From: Plectrocnemia conspersa
Lineage: Eukaryota; Arthropoda; Insecta; Trichoptera; Polycentropodidae
DNA length: 64,000 nt
NCBI GenBank assembly: GCA_009617715.1
Contig: VTFK01000066.1
Location: 372,001-436,000 of the forward strand
Reading direction: 5' to 3'
Positions 1 through 11,980 of this stretch are shown here, piece after piece. The stretch's first letter is position 1, and every line of letters begins with the position of its first letter. The position numbers and the translations under genes are program-made. The notes beneath the pieces were generated by a model. That model saw only the letters and a list, made by a program, of their open reading frames with translations. It did not search any database and was not told the DNA's origin.

Positions 1-1890
1 AATTTCTGGGAACCTTTGCATATTTTTATCAAATAAATATATTGTCTATTTTTAGTATAGTATATTTTCAGAGGAGCGTCAGTTCAGGAAACTTCAGTGT
101 TTTCGAGAAATGTTATTGAAGCATAATCTGTTACTTATATTTCATTTTATTGCAAATGAATTTGCGTACAATTAAATAATATGTAAATGTGGTTTATAAA
201 TATTATTTGCCTTTTTACCATTTAATTCACGAAATTTTATTTCCAGCGTAAAATTTCCATTATAAATTAAAATAGTTAAATAGTCAAAAATAAGATGTTT
301 TAAATTAAAAAAAAAAAAAACCTAATGTAAAAATAATTCTTATATTTAATTTTAACGAATTTTACTATTAACTATAAACTAAAGAATGTAAAACAAATAA
401 AAATATTACAAATTCGAAGACAATTTTCATTCCCTTTGCGGCCACGTATTAAGATTGGTTAAGAGTTATACAAAAATATTTTTAATAAAAAAAAACATAA
501 GGGTAAGAATTTTAGAAAGTTAAATTTCAAATAAAGACCTTAGTCTATGTATATATTCTTCTATACATTATTTTAATAATGTTCTTTGCGCAAAATCTAA
601 ATAGTAGCGACAAAACTATTTTTTTTCGTGTAAAATTAACTTTTCTGATATTTTTATTTCATTGCAATTCTAATTATTTTTTTATTAAACTCTATCATGT
701 CTATATAAATATATGCAATATAAATATATATAATTCATTTTCATTATCTCTAATCGATGCTTATCGAATGGCCAATGGACCGCCAATGTAGATTTTAAGT
801 ATATAAAATTTAGATCTTATAATATATTATCAAAAAAAAATATTTTTTTAAAATTCGTCGTGAGTGGCAGAAAAAAGTCAAAGAACACTAGTCTTAAATT
901 TACTTGAATCAAAAATACTACTATTTTATCTAAAAATAAATAAAATAGTTTAATTTTTTTTATTGCTTTTTCGCAACAAATTTTAATTTACTATTGGTTT
1001 CTTTATTTGATATGATTTATTAGAATATGTAAATATCGTAAGCAAAGTTTTGTAAGATCCAAAAATTCATGTAAGTTTAGCTATGCAGCTTTTAATTAAA
1101 TTTATTTCTTAGATTTACAGATGAAAAAAAAATTGAAACGAATAATATATAATTTGAGAAAGAAGATGAATCTTCGATATTTAATGATGAAGGAAATTTT
1201 TGCACAAATTATTTTTTAATGAATATTGATACCGCACTTATCCTTATAAAATCAGATTTAAACTATATAAAAATCAATAAGAAATATTTGATTTTATATA
1301 TATTATTTTAATGAAATTGCTAATTCGACCGATCAATATATTATATAATATATTTAAATGTTGTAAAGAGTTACTCTTAGGCTTAAAAAGTGATGTTGAT
1401 AAAACGAAATTGTTTAGGAAAATCAATATGTTTTAGTCTATATGATAAGCAGACATAAAGAGAATGAAATTTATTATTAAAAACAATTTTTCAAAAGCAT
1501 ACAAAATCTAATAACTGCATTACAAATTATGTTAAAAACCCCAGTAATTATGGATTTAGCCAAACGTAGTTTTTTCTAAATTAAAATTATTAAAATATTA
1601 TTTTAGATACTTGTTTATTGAGGATCGATTCATATCTTTGGCAATTCTTGCTAAATAAAGCTTAATTATTAAAAAATACTATGAATTTCTTGTTGCAAAA
1701 AAAGCGAGTTTTTACATTGAATATTTATATGATTTTTTTCTTTTGAACAGAAAGGTATTAAATATATAGTATTTTTTCAATAAAAAGACGTACTTAAATG
1801 TGTCGCTTAATATTAAAATGTCACAACACATGGGAGAGGTCAGGGAGAATATTTGGAAGAAGACTTACATGGTGGCATTTTACTGAAAAA
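1..1890. other. AT-rich stretch, no gene seen
   Basis: Dominated by A/T runs with frequent stops in all frames. I see no gene, repeat pair or RNA signature. The small open frame around 579-791 is low-complexity and resembles no protein I know. Confidence 0.6.
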
Positions 1891-1894
1891 AAAA

Positions 1895-2140
1895 AACAGT
1901 CGGAATTCAACCTCAAAAAATTGCATTTGATGATAGTTAAAAGAACCTAGATAACACTAGAAAACAGGATACTAATGTACAGTATGAACATAAAGGATTA
2001 TATTCTAGGGTAGTGCTTTTGCTTCCACCATCGCTATAATCCAGAGATTTCAAAACAAGCTTCTGAGAATGATAGTCGATGTTCCATGGTGCGAACCTAA
2101 TGATGTAACACATTTTGACCTTAATATATAATCCATACAC
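1895..2140 (+). pseudogene. Non-LTR retrotransposon RT, C-terminal fragment (Jockey-like)
   Basis: Read on the plus strand, about 2034-2130 gives IIQRFQNKLLRMIVDVPW followed by C-E-P-N-D-V-T-H-F-D-L-N-I. This is the conserved block after the RT domain in Jockey-clade elements (IQRFQNK..LR.I..APW...N..LH.DLNI). Upstream, around 1895-2030 and in shifted frames, are remnants of the 'LENK.L.Y......W' and 'WG.AS' segment that normally precedes it. Frameshifts and stops break the reading frame, so this is a dead fragment. The order and spacing of the blocks match the family; the clade name is my inference. No 5' part, 3' tail or target-site duplication was found. Confidence 0.75.
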
Positions 2141-2329
2141 TATAATAATATATAATCCACAAACTAATTAGCAACCGAATTACTTGACTGTAGATCTGAC
2201 GACACCAAACAGATATTACAAATAATATATTAAAATAGTAAATTAGTATAAGCAAATATTTATTAATAATAAGTAAATAAAAAAAATAACTAAGAATGTA
2301 TCACACAATAAAAATATTAGGAGGCAATT

Positions 2330-2960
2330 CCCATAAGGTTTCCTAAAGAGACCGCATTATCAAAAGTCTTCGCGCTACGACACAAACCGCAACGTGTAAA
2401 CATGCCCTAAGTACGTAAGACTCACCATAAAACAACCATAAACAAACATAAACTAAACAATCGTCTCGCGTTTAATGGCTCGCAAACGTTCGACCGTATT
2501 AGCCTTACGGATCTTCCGGATGATTTCAACTATCCACGGCAGTGGGGGGCGGTGGCGTGTTAGGGGATGAAATAAAAATGTTTCGCTACATTCCGTGTAA
2601 AGTAGGCCATTATTCGGACGGATTATCCCCGGAGAGCCGACTCTTCTCGAGCAGATAACCTTCGCCGAGGGACTGGGCTAATCCGCTAAAAAGCTTATTC
2701 ACATCAGCTCATTCTCGCGCCCTGAATTTATGATGGCGCCGTGTTTTACACAGGGACTAATTAAAATCCGGTAATAAAGCTAAGTTTTCGTCGGGCACAA
2801 TACAAACGGAATAAAACGACGGTTTCTTTCGCTCGCACAATGGTCGCGTATTCCCATTGTGTTGGTGCAAACTGAGGGAGGTTTAGGTTAAAGCGTGCGA
2901 AATATTTTATAACGAACGCTTTGGTGTAGCCATTGTTTCGAGTGAAGACTCGGGGTGGAT
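2330..2960. promoter_or_regulatory. GC-richer unique block, candidate regulatory element
   Basis: Base composition shifts sharply from the flanks, with many CpGs and no long frame in coherent protein style. It contains GGATTATCC at 2620-2628 and TAATCC at 2679-2684 (both fit K50 homeodomain proteins such as Otd or Goosecoid), a GATAA at 2654-2658 and TTTATGATGG at 2727-2736 (posterior Hox/Exd-like). A regulatory role is inferred from composition and motifs only. Confidence 0.4.
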
Positions 2961-3204
2961 GAAAAAAACAGCTTTAATAAGTTCAAGTGGGAATTATTAT
3001 TTTTTCTGGCTAGAAACTACAGTATTTTATTTCGGTCGTATTCGACTTTTAATCCATGGTTTGTATTTTTTTTCTATGTTGAAAATAAGAAATTTTTATA
3101 TTATATATATTCTCTTCTCTCGCCTTTCTCCCAGAAACTAGACACTTGGGAGAGAAACAATAAAAATATATATAAAAAGTCTCTCACTGTAGGCTTCCTT
3201 TAAA

Positions 3205-3760
3205 TAATGAACATTAAACTTATATTATATACACCTGTTTGCGGACGATACTTGTATGTATTGCATAGGTATATTACATATATTAAAAATATGGTTAAAA
3301 AAGAATGTACTTAAAATAAATAAAAATAAAACTAAATGTATATTCAATAATTATACAGACATGTTATGAAATAATATAAAAATAGATATAGATAATTATA
3401 TAAAATATTTAGCAGCAATTGTAAATAATAAATTAAATTAAAATTTTTTTTTAAATACATTTAAAAAAAAAAAAAAAGTATTATCCAGGATAAGAAATAT
3501 GTTAAGTAAAAACATAATAAAAATATTCTTGAATATAATAATATTTCCCCATTTTAATTATTGTGCAACACTATTATATATGCGTAATAAATTAGATAAA
3601 ACGATGTTTCAAAAATTAAAAAACAGATCTATGATAGTAGTTTTAAATAAAAATAGAACTTATTGTTGTATAAATATGATTATTACATTGAATTGGTTAA
3701 ATTCATATAAATATTTTAGAATTAGATGATTTACATACATAAAAAATGAGGATAATTTAA
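3205..3760 (+). pseudogene. Non-LTR retrotransposon RT fragment with LFADDT core
   Basis: Codons at 3235-3252 read L-F-A-D-D-T, the RT catalytic block with both aspartates intact. The same frame continues with WLKKNVLKINKNKTKC, the usual 'WL..N.LK.N..KTK' helix, until a stop near 3366. A shifted frame then gives IDNYIKYLAAIVNNKLN (about 3388-3440), matching the 'IKYLG.I.D..L.' block. The open frame at 3499-3729 carries FPHFNYCATLLY, 'LQKL.NR' as MFQKLKNRSM, and a terminal TLNWLNS. Together these are the palm-to-thumb end of a CR1/Jockey-like pol. Frameshifts and stops show it is dead. It is AT-enriched like its surroundings, implying an old insertion. A second, more eroded copy of the same region lies about 1.3 kb downstream. 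Confidence 0.8.
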
Positions 3761-4495
3761 ATGATAAATATATAAAATATATGTTCCATAAAATGAGTTG
3801 CTTGAGCATTACTATAAAAAAAATGAGCATCAAATATATATATTTATGTTCAAAAAAAAAATATATTTAGTGTGGCCAAAACTAATAATATTTGCATTAA
3901 AATATATAAGCTGTGGTTTTCAACCACTGTTTTATGCAATATAATTATTATCAGTTTGGCGTTTCTGCGGTATTTAACCACAATATATTAGTTAAAGAGT
4001 TTTTTGAACCTTGTTTAACCCATGCTTTTAATGTTTATTAAAAAGTCTAAGTTTTTTGCTTTTGTGATATGTATGAATAGTATTGTTGTTAAAAATAGTG
4101 GTCCATATATTATTCGTTTTATTGCACACTACAAATATAATGTTGCTCAAACTAATATTTTTCATTGATCATCAATTTATTTTTATAATGCTCATTTCTT
4201 ATTATTGTAATGCGCAAACAATGAATTTAATGAAACAAAATATTTATTTAAATACTCAAATCTCTTAAAAAAATTTCTTATTAAATCGCATTAGCTCTTA
4301 CAAGATCACAAGCTTAACCATATCTATATAAGTATTTTTTTAAATAGTTTTAGCTAAACTATCTAACTCTGATTTAAATTTAATTATTCTTATAAATAAA
4401 ATCCAAAATCCTTAGACATTTCTAGACTTTAACTTAAGTAGTTCATGGTTCAATTTCAGACATTGATTTTTAGTAATCTTAAACGCAGTTTTTCA
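3760..4495. other. AT-rich stretch, no gene seen
   Basis: May include eroded 3' sequence of the preceding retroelement fragment (near 3790-3850), but I cannot align it. The open frame at 4083-4268 is low-complexity and unrecognised. Confidence 0.5.
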
Positions 4496-4499
4496 TAAC

Positions 4500-5060
4500 T
4501 TTCGAGCACAACTAAATTTTAATAATTTATGTGTTATTGTGCAACAATATTAGATTTGTTTAATAAATTGAATAAAATTGTGTTGAAAAATAGGGCAAGG
4601 TAAGAAATTTTAAATAAAAATATATTGACTAGTTTTAAACGTAAATATTAAATAAGTATAAACAAATAAATCAGTATTATATAAAATAAATTAGATTTTG
4701 TAATATTAAATATAGAGAGATATCCAATGGGATGTTTTTATTTATATGCCAATATCATAATTAAACTAATAAGCTATTTTTTTATGTAAAGACAGCTTGT
4801 AAATAAATAATAAAAAAAACTAATTTTAGAAGTATGATTGATACATTGGAATAGTTAAATGTTCAGGAAATATTGAAAATATTAAAATTAGAAAATAACA
4901 CGTTACTGGAGTATTTAATAAGAATTATTTAATAAGAAATAAAGATGTTTATAGATTTATTACTAGAAAAAAATACAATTTAAGGTTAGTTAGGTATAAG
5001 AAAAAGATTTATAAATTTATTAATAAAATAAAAAAAATATTGTATAAATAAATTTATAAA
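4500..5060 (+). pseudogene. Second, more decayed copy of the RT C-terminal region
   Basis: Pieces in several frames follow the same order as in the copy at 3.2-3.76 kb: 'YCATILDLFNKLNKIVLKNRA' in decayed form at about 4530-4600, MIDTLE.LNVQEILKILKLE at about 4832-4890, then NYLIRNKDVYRFITRKKYNL and a basic tail at about 4925-5035. This order (YC..L / L.KL.NRA / ML..L.WL.V..R / RN..DVH...TR) is the C-terminal end of the CR1/Jockey-like family. Multiple stops and frameshifts make it non-functional. It could be a second insertion or a duplication of the upstream copy; the two differ too much to tell by eye. Confidence 0.6.
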
Positions 5061-5064
5061 ATAA

Positions 5065-5925
5065 AATAAATATTAATTATCTGGTGATTATTCCTACTTT
5101 GTGGTTTTGATTGAAATAAACTGATTTTTTGTTTTATTTTGCCTTTTAAAACAAATAATATTTCTCTATTTTGAGTATTTTAGAACAAACATTATTTTCT
5201 AATGATTATTTAAAGTGTGAGTAAAAATATAAAGTGAGTCAAAAAATATATTATTTAAATTGGCTGTTTTCTATTACTAATTTATTTTTATTTTTAATAA
5301 AACTTACTTAAAATTGAATTATCAATATAAAAATACTAAATATAAGTTTTAATTATCAGTAGGAACCAATAATATTTTATAGATTCTATATAACTTGTAT
5401 GACGTTATTAGTCAAATAAATTTAATTTACGATACATATTGCAATGTTTTTTTATGACTTAAATTATGTAAATATATTCGTCCATTTCGGTTTGCAAAAT
5501 ACTGAGTTATTATTATTAAATTATAGCTTCATTGCAATTTATTGCTAAAATTACTAAAACAATAAAAATAATAAAAATTACTTAATAATAATTAAAAAAC
5601 AATATCGGTATATGATAAAATTAATATTATATCATTGCCAGCCGATTTCAATATATTTTTTATTAATTCGCTATAAAAGTCAAAAAGCAACCCATGAAAA
5701 AGTGTAGATTTTTAGATTTAATTAATACAAATGTACATAATAACTAAGTAATTAAGAGCAAATTCACATTAGTGCCGGAAGATAATTATCATCTGGCGCT
5801 AATGCTTAAATTAAATATAAATATAAATAACATTCGCAGTTCAAAGTATTCTTAAATTAGGATCTATGATTTGAAATCCTCAAATAATAACATATCTCCT
5901 TTTAATTAAAAAAGTTAAAAAAATG
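5065..5925. other. AT-rich stretch, no gene seen
   Basis: Homopolymer-rich sequence. I found no coding, RNA or repeat signal apart from a small GC-richer patch near 5770-5805. Confidence 0.5.
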
Positions 5926-5928
5926 TAC

Positions 5929-5962
5929 GTATCCCAGCGTTTTTTTAGGAGCGTTGGGATAC
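5929..5962. repeat. Short hairpin, 11-bp arms
   Basis: GTATCCCAGCG at 5929-5939 pairs with CGTTGGGATAC at 5952-5962 across a T-rich loop, with one G-T mismatch. It lies at the left edge of a dispersed repeat copy. The related copy at 25.87 kb keeps only the right arm (GCGTTGGGTTACG), so the left arm may be a local feature. Confidence 0.5.
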
Positions 5963-6200
5963 GATTCGTTGTGTTTTCCCGAATGTTATATGTCAATAAA
6001 CTATCGACAACTGATTTTAAGAAATTCCAGATTTAGGTTCCGTAACGTCTTCGAGAATCACGATCGCGTCCTCTTCTGATGACCGTTAGAGCCAGGATAT
6101 TCGCACTAAATGACTCGCCTATGGCAGTTGTCATCCGGCTCCATAATGCGCTGGCATTGCACATTGATATATTTTTTTCAGCTATTTACTATGTATTATC
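5940..6200 (+). repeat. Dispersed retroelement 3' region, copy 1
   Basis: Shares a diagnostic GAATCACGATCGCGTCC block (about 6055-6071) with copies near 39.33 and 55.04 kb (GAGTCGCGATCGCGTCC, GAGCCGCGATCGCATCC). It shares GCGTTGGGATACGATTC and GCACATTGAT with the copy at 25.9-26.1 kb. In that copy the block follows an RT open frame, so this is the 3' untranslated region of a non-LTR element. No RT sequence is visible here; it is probably 5'-truncated or eroded. Confidence 0.7.
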
Positions 6201-7300
6201 TTTAAACACTGGAACGTATGCTAGATCACAATAATCGTTTTTTAATTTTAATAAATTATTATAAGAAATACCGGAAACTACAAATATTTATTTATTTTGC
6301 GCTATATCATTACCATTTTTAGCTCGGACATATATTTTGCCTAAGAAAGACGAAACTGCGCTTCACATGCATCATAAGTATCATAAGTGAACATTTGCTC
6401 TAATGCATTCGTGGAACGAATGTTACAAATATTCCGTGGCACAGTTCATTGAAGTGCTTATACCATCGCTTTGAAACGAATATTTATTTTCCAATAAAAT
6501 TTAATATTATATACATATATGTGTGTATAAAGAAATGCAGTCATAAATAAATAAATATAAATATGTGAAAAAGAGAAGTAGGTAAATATAGTAGCGTATA
6601 GTATCAACGCTTTACTCAAAAATAAAAATAAACATAAACATTCCATATACATACGAAACGTTACTAAGTAGTATTTTTTTTATTTATTTTAAATGTTATT
6701 GTGAATGTAAAGTTATTAGAAAAGTATGGTAAATACCCTATCTTAATATAATAAATTAATTTGTATGGTTAAACAACTTATACATTAAATGGCAGTGGGA
6801 AATAATTAACGTCGAATCTAAATTTTCATAGATATTAAGAAATATGCATTAATATTTTTATTATTGTATTTAACTGCTTTGTTTATTACAATTACACACA
6901 CACAAAAGCAATGCAATTTTAATAAGTAATAAAAAAAATATGTTAATATAATATTATATAATCAGATAAGCATCGTCTTAATTCAAGTAGTGAAGGTTAT
7001 TGAATCACACTATTGTTGCTTTCAAACTTAGACTATAATGTCATAGTTTCATGTCTAGACCAGATATAGTAGTTAAGATATTAATTTAAATTGTTATCCA
7101 CAAACGAAACCGCTCTTGTGTAAGATTTAATCGAAAATGGACACGTCGTATTATATATCATTAATCTCTCGTCAATTTTTTAAAGCGATACAACATAATC
7201 GTTACACTATGCCAGTGTATAATGGATTCAATTTAAGTTCACATATTACAAGTAATTTATTACCAAAAAAATGTTAAAGCGACCTATGTGATCCATAAAG
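6200..7300. other. AT-rich stretch, no gene seen
   Basis: Includes a modestly GC-richer patch at about 6330-6480. The rest is low-complexity. The open frame at 6458-6652 on the minus strand is Y/F/L-rich low-complexity and I do not consider it coding. Confidence 0.5.
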
Positions 7301-7425
7301 CAAATTGCATAATATTGCATGTGGTTTCACAGCGCTAAACGAGCGAGTCATTTGCAGATTGTCGGGGGCCTGGTTTCATTGTGAATTCTCCCTATTAGTG
7401 CTTACACATAATGCGAGGTGTGTAA

Positions 7426-7610
7426 AAGCAAATGCAGCACTCACTAGTTATACAATTAGTACTAATTCTCAATCTAAAATATTTATCAATTAATAGAAAA
7501 TACAAAAAAGGCAAAGGTCTGCTAAAGATTGATAGTGAAAAGGCGTTTGATACGATATGTCATAGCTACATCAAAGAAAATATTTTTTTATTTATTATTA
7601 GATATGTTAT
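7426..7610 (+). pseudogene. Jockey-type RT fragment (KAFDT block)
   Basis: The frame at 7432-7623 reads QHSLVIQLVLILN, then 'INRKYKKGKGLLKIDSEKAF' and DTICHS. It matches RT blocks 2-3 of Jockey-clade elements ('H.T..QL..I...I......K......LD..KAFDTVWH..L'). The catalytic block reads KIDSEKAFDT, keeping the first aspartate and the KAFD core. After about 7590 similarity fades into AT-rich sequence. Only some 60 codons survive, with no FADD block downstream, so it is a truncated relic. Confidence 0.7.
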
Positions 7611-7629
7611 TATTATTTTATAAAGTGAA

Positions 7630-7835
7630 TAATATGCCCAACGAATGTTGTGACGATAGTATTTTTAGACTGGTGTTACGCTGAACAATCCGATCGCTCA
7701 TACTGACGACTTAATATAAGCTGTCGACTATGAAAAGCGCATAATAAAGTTGTTACGCGTTTTTTCAACTAGTTTTCCGGTTCCCGGAAAATTTCGCTGC
7801 AGCGGTATAGTTCAAAAAGAATTATTTATGTACGC
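7630..7835. promoter_or_regulatory. GC-richer block, candidate regulatory element
   Basis: Unique-looking, CpG-bearing sequence directly after the RT relic, including a TTCCGGTTCCCGGAAAA segment with partial dyad symmetry near 7776-7792. No coding signal. Confidence 0.25.
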
Positions 7836-9180
7836 TGTTTCAGCACGACTTTGTATGATATATGCAATAAAAAACTGTGTTTCTAATAACATGCTTTAAA
7901 TTCATAAATATATGTATATAAAAATAATAAACATATTATTATATTAATATTCTATATTATGAATAAAGAAATTTATTTAAGAATTAAATTTTAGTTTATT
8001 TATTAACATTAAAAAGCTAAGGTTTATATAATATGATACAGTAAGTTAATATTTTTAGATTATCGTATTGTAAGGTTTTATATTTATTGTTTGCAGTAAT
8101 ACCTTTGGCAACTACAGTTAAAAATGTTATGTTGTTTTATCAGAAATTAAAAAAAATTATAATATGTTTTCAAAAAAATCACTGATTAATTATTGTTTTT
8201 GTTAAAGTTTTATTGTGTTCTAAAATATTATTTTTTTGTATATAATTGTAAATGAAAGCTTATGTAAATATTGTAAATTTCTTAATAAATACGTATGTTT
8301 GTATATATTACTTTTATTTAAAATCTCAATCTGATTCATTATAAGATAAACTCTCATGTTGGTTGCTAAAGCCAAATAGGACATCAATGGCAGTCGATAT
8401 AAAATAATTTACTACATTGATATAACATATGTAGTATAACATTTAAAGTATTTAATAATAATTAAGATAAGTATTAAATAATTAATATAATAAAACATAT
8501 ATATAAAAATATTAATATATTTTAAAAACAGTTAAGTAATTGTATAAATATATATATACTCTAAATATAAATAAAAAATTTCACTATATCGATAAGAATC
8601 TAGAAAGTAGCTAATATTACAAAAAATGTCCTGATCTTCCTGTAGGAGGTAGATTTTTAAAAACAAAGTTTGATGGTTTTTTATTTTTATGCTACAATTG
8701 AGATTGTCACTTACAGTTTGTATATGTTAGTTAAATGTAAAGTTTTTCGTAAGTGTATTGTTTAGAATCCAGTCATTCATTATCAGAAAGTTTATTAAGA
8801 TCCTGATACAAATATGGTAAAAAGAATGTTTCATAACTACACTATGATTGTTATTTTTTCTGAAAAAAGTGCAGGTTCTTTCCTTTTTTTATAATAACAT
8901 CACTAGGTGCTTGTAATTTAAGTATCTACTTGTATTGTTTTCTTTTGATATAAATTCTAATTAGCTATTTTTGTTCAGGTCCATTTGAAAAAACGAATAG
9001 GTCTAATCCATCAAAATCTCTGAGAGTAACGTGTGCTTTAAAAATGTCAGCGTGACTAATAAACTTGTTTCGCAAGTTACAAATAGTTTCATTTCGCTTC
9101 AAACGAGTAATTACATCAAATTTTATTCTCACGGTAAACTTATGCTCCCAAAAGAATCGATTTAGTGAAAAAATAATATT
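7835..9180. other. AT-rich stretch, no gene seen
   Basis: Mostly low-complexity. The slightly more mixed part at about 8630-9000 could be an eroded transposon, but I could match no family on either strand. Confidence 0.45.
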
Positions 9181-9184
9181 ATAT

Positions 9185-9720
9185 AGATGGGCATTTCACA
9201 TTTAGTAATTAATCATTCGTCACATTGCATTATTCAAAAACCCATATATTTGCCTAGGGGAGAGAAAAAAGAAACACGCGTAATTGCCATTAGACTCGAC
9301 AAGCGCCATATACACGTTACAACACTAGAAGCACTTTGCGTAATTTCTCCGGTCAATTTTCTGTCGACGCACGTGTGTGACGTCACACATTTTTATGTTG
9401 CACCATAAAGCAAACTACCCCTCGTTGCCGCTATGAAAATTCGCCATTCATCACTGTCTCGCTTGTTATATCGCGAGATAGATGCGTGAATATTATAACG
9501 TCTCCAGTTTTAGACGCCCTCACACGTTCGCACTTTGTAAATTAATTTAAATTGTGACACACGTGTGTGGGATTCATTTATCGCGCGAATCGTACGTTCG
9601 TTAATTGACTTTAGCCAGACGGGATTCGGTTTCTTGCCAAGGTGTTATGCAAATTGATATTTTTGTCAAAGCTGCTGACACACGTTCGATAATGTTTATG
9701 GAATGAGTATGCCATTAATA
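9185..9720. promoter_or_regulatory. CpG-containing block with CRE and E-box palindromes
   Basis: Contains a perfect 16-bp palindrome TGTGTGACGTCACACA at 9374-9389, centred on a full CRE (TGACGTCA), overlapping a CACGTG E-box at 9370-9375. A second perfect palindrome ACACACGTGTGT lies at 9557-9568. CATAAAG (Hox-like) occurs at about 9403. The frame at 9187-9408 crosses the block but has no recognisable protein character. CREB/ATF and bHLH binding is inferred from motif identity only. Confidence 0.45.
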
Positions 9721-10240
9721 TTAACAATATTATTTGATATAAATTATTAGTCAATGTCATAATTTATATATCATTGGATTGAAAGCAGATCGTCACAACT
9801 AAAAAAATAGTATTTTTTTTATACATTTATATTAAATTATGTTACTGAATTTTTTTTATTTTGAAGAGAAGAGTTATTCCATGATAATTTAATTTTTGTT
9901 ACAATTTTTGCAATTATAAAATTAATAGGCTTGCATTTATTTTTAATATTTTTACTGTAAAATTCTGGCTAGCTTGGGTTAACTCATAGCGACTGTAAAG
10001 TATTGAATAATTTAAACCAAAATTTAACTATTGAAGTGGTAAGGCTGCTTAGCTGCCTTAGTGTATTTGTTAGCTAAAACCAGGATTTTTTGTCATTTAA
10101 CGCGGTGGAACGGCGTTCCGGCACCGTTTTTACGATATTTAAGTATTTTTTTAAATTTTTAGTGTAATAGTCTAACCACAAGCTTTAGTTTTTTATGTCA
10201 AAATAATAATTGCAGATGGATTCTAGGAAAGGAACGGTAA
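9720..10240. other. AT-rich stretch with small dyads
   Basis: No gene. Two small perfect stem-loops occur: AAGGC/GCCTT near 10040-10060 and GGAAC/GTTCC near 10108-10120. Confidence 0.4.
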
Positions 10241-10244
10241 CTTT

Positions 10245-10432
10245 GTCAAAGAGAAAATTCACCAATCCGCAGTTCGTCGAATGGAAAGTTTACCGATTCT
10301 ACAATTGATCGCTGATGTTTATGATTTATTAAAAACATGAAACGTCAGTAGACGTAATTTATCTCTTTATCATTTTTATCTTTAACTTTCCGACGGTGAA
10401 TCGCAGTTGGTGAACTTTTTAGATACCTGCAG
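10245..10432. repeat. Long imperfect inverted repeat (hairpin of about 185 nt)
   Basis: The left half (TTCACCAAT, then GTCGAATGGAAAGTTTA, then CTGATGTTTATG) reappears in reverse complement on the right (TTCACCAACT, GTCGGAAAGTTAA, CTGACGTTTCATG). It therefore folds nearly end to end, with the loop at about 10325-10338. Pairing is interrupted by small bulges. It could be a foldback/MITE remnant or a transcribed hairpin. I found no known miRNA seed. Confidence 0.55.
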
Positions 10433-10599
10433 ATGACTTAAACGTTAATTATAATTTAAATAAAAAATGTAACTCACGTAAATAATGTAAGGGTTACTTT
10501 TTTTACTTGATCTAAAAACAAACAAGCCAAATATATTTACTATTGCCAGATAACGGTATTCTTTTGAATGCATCTTTGAAATGGTTCTTGTGCTATAAT

Positions 10600-11210
10600 A
10601 TAGTATGCGAAAGGCGAGAATCTTCGTTTCGCGACGCACCGGCTAAAAGCGAGAGACAAGGACGATTTTTTTTTGTACTGCGATGTTAGGATTACGTATT
10701 TTTAAACCCATATGTTGATTTAAATATATACTATTTAGAGCTCAAATCTATTTTACCACTTCAACACAGTCCTACGATTCATATGATGTCCTTTTTAAAA
10801 TAGTTTTCTGGTCCATATTGTACCCAAATATGAAATTTGAACGTCATTGCTTTTTAAATCACTCGTACTGCTTGTGGATATTGTGCACAAGTCGTTTGAC
10901 GAATGTCTCGAATGGACGCGAGCTGCGGCGCCATATTCCTCTGGCATTAATACAAGGTGTACCAAACGACATGAATAATTCGCAGACGTACGTTTAAATC
11001 GCCGACGTCACTTGCCAGTAGCTGTTAGTCCTAAATTGCCAGCCATTACCCAGAGGCAAGTAAACAAGGGGCATACATCAGACCGACGTGTCGCAAATTT
11101 CTTAATTGCGACGCGCGACAGGCGCAAATTTGGGTCGTTACCACTTTAATCGGGACAATTCGAAGGGATTCCATTCAAGCCTTAGACCATTTCGCAAGCT
11201 TACATGGGTT
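10600..11210. promoter_or_regulatory. GC-richer unique block, candidate regulatory element
   Basis: The denser part is about 10880-11200. CpG-rich words such as GCGACGCGCGACAGGCGC lie in otherwise AT-rich DNA, with no open frame of coding character. Composition matches the other islands in this window. Confidence 0.35.
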
Positions 11211-11214
11211 AGGT

Positions 11215-11980
11215 TCTTACTGCTGGTCGATAGAAACTATTGGTAAAAATATTTTTTAACATTTGATTTACATCAATAGTAGTCAAAATCTTGCATTTCT
11301 AAAGCAACGTTTGGTATCAGATTATGTTCATGAATTGAGGAGCTCGAGGTCATTGTGTAACTTGTATAATCATAAAGTGCGCAGTATCCCTGAGCATGCA
11401 TCTCTGGTCTGCTAACCAAATAATGCAACTAACTCACTTATTCTTAATAATATTCTATAGATCAAAAATCGTTAAATTCTTAATTATGTAACTGATCGAT
11501 AAGCTTAAGGACAGTATCAGACTCTTTGAGATTATCTTAAATATATATTATTAAATTTTGTAACTGCAAGATTTGTACAATTTAGAAACGTCACCATTCT
11601 ATGAAATTTGGTATCCTAAGATGCTGTGTTTGATGCAGTTTGGTGAAGATATGCTTTCACCCTATTCTTTGTACACTTTGTGCTTTAAACTTTTGAATAC
11701 TGTGTAGCTTCGTAAAGGTAAACTCTTTTTTGATAATATTACTATTATCGACATTATGTAATTAGCTATCCAGGGATTGTGTGTTTGCGGTACCTGCTTT
11801 TATTGCATATATTTAGAGAAAATATTTAAACACCGACTTTTGTCTTTGCGGTTTTTATGCAAGTGCTTTATATATATATATGAATGAATATAGTTTAAAT
11901 ATAATTGGATAGAAAAATTTGGTTCCTTGACCTAACAGTTGATCCTCCGAAAAATAATCTCTTTTAAAATTGATCCCACA
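11215..11980. other. AT-rich stretch, no gene seen
   Basis: Moderately mixed composition at 11220-11800, low-complexity afterwards. Nothing recognised on either strand. Confidence 0.4.
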
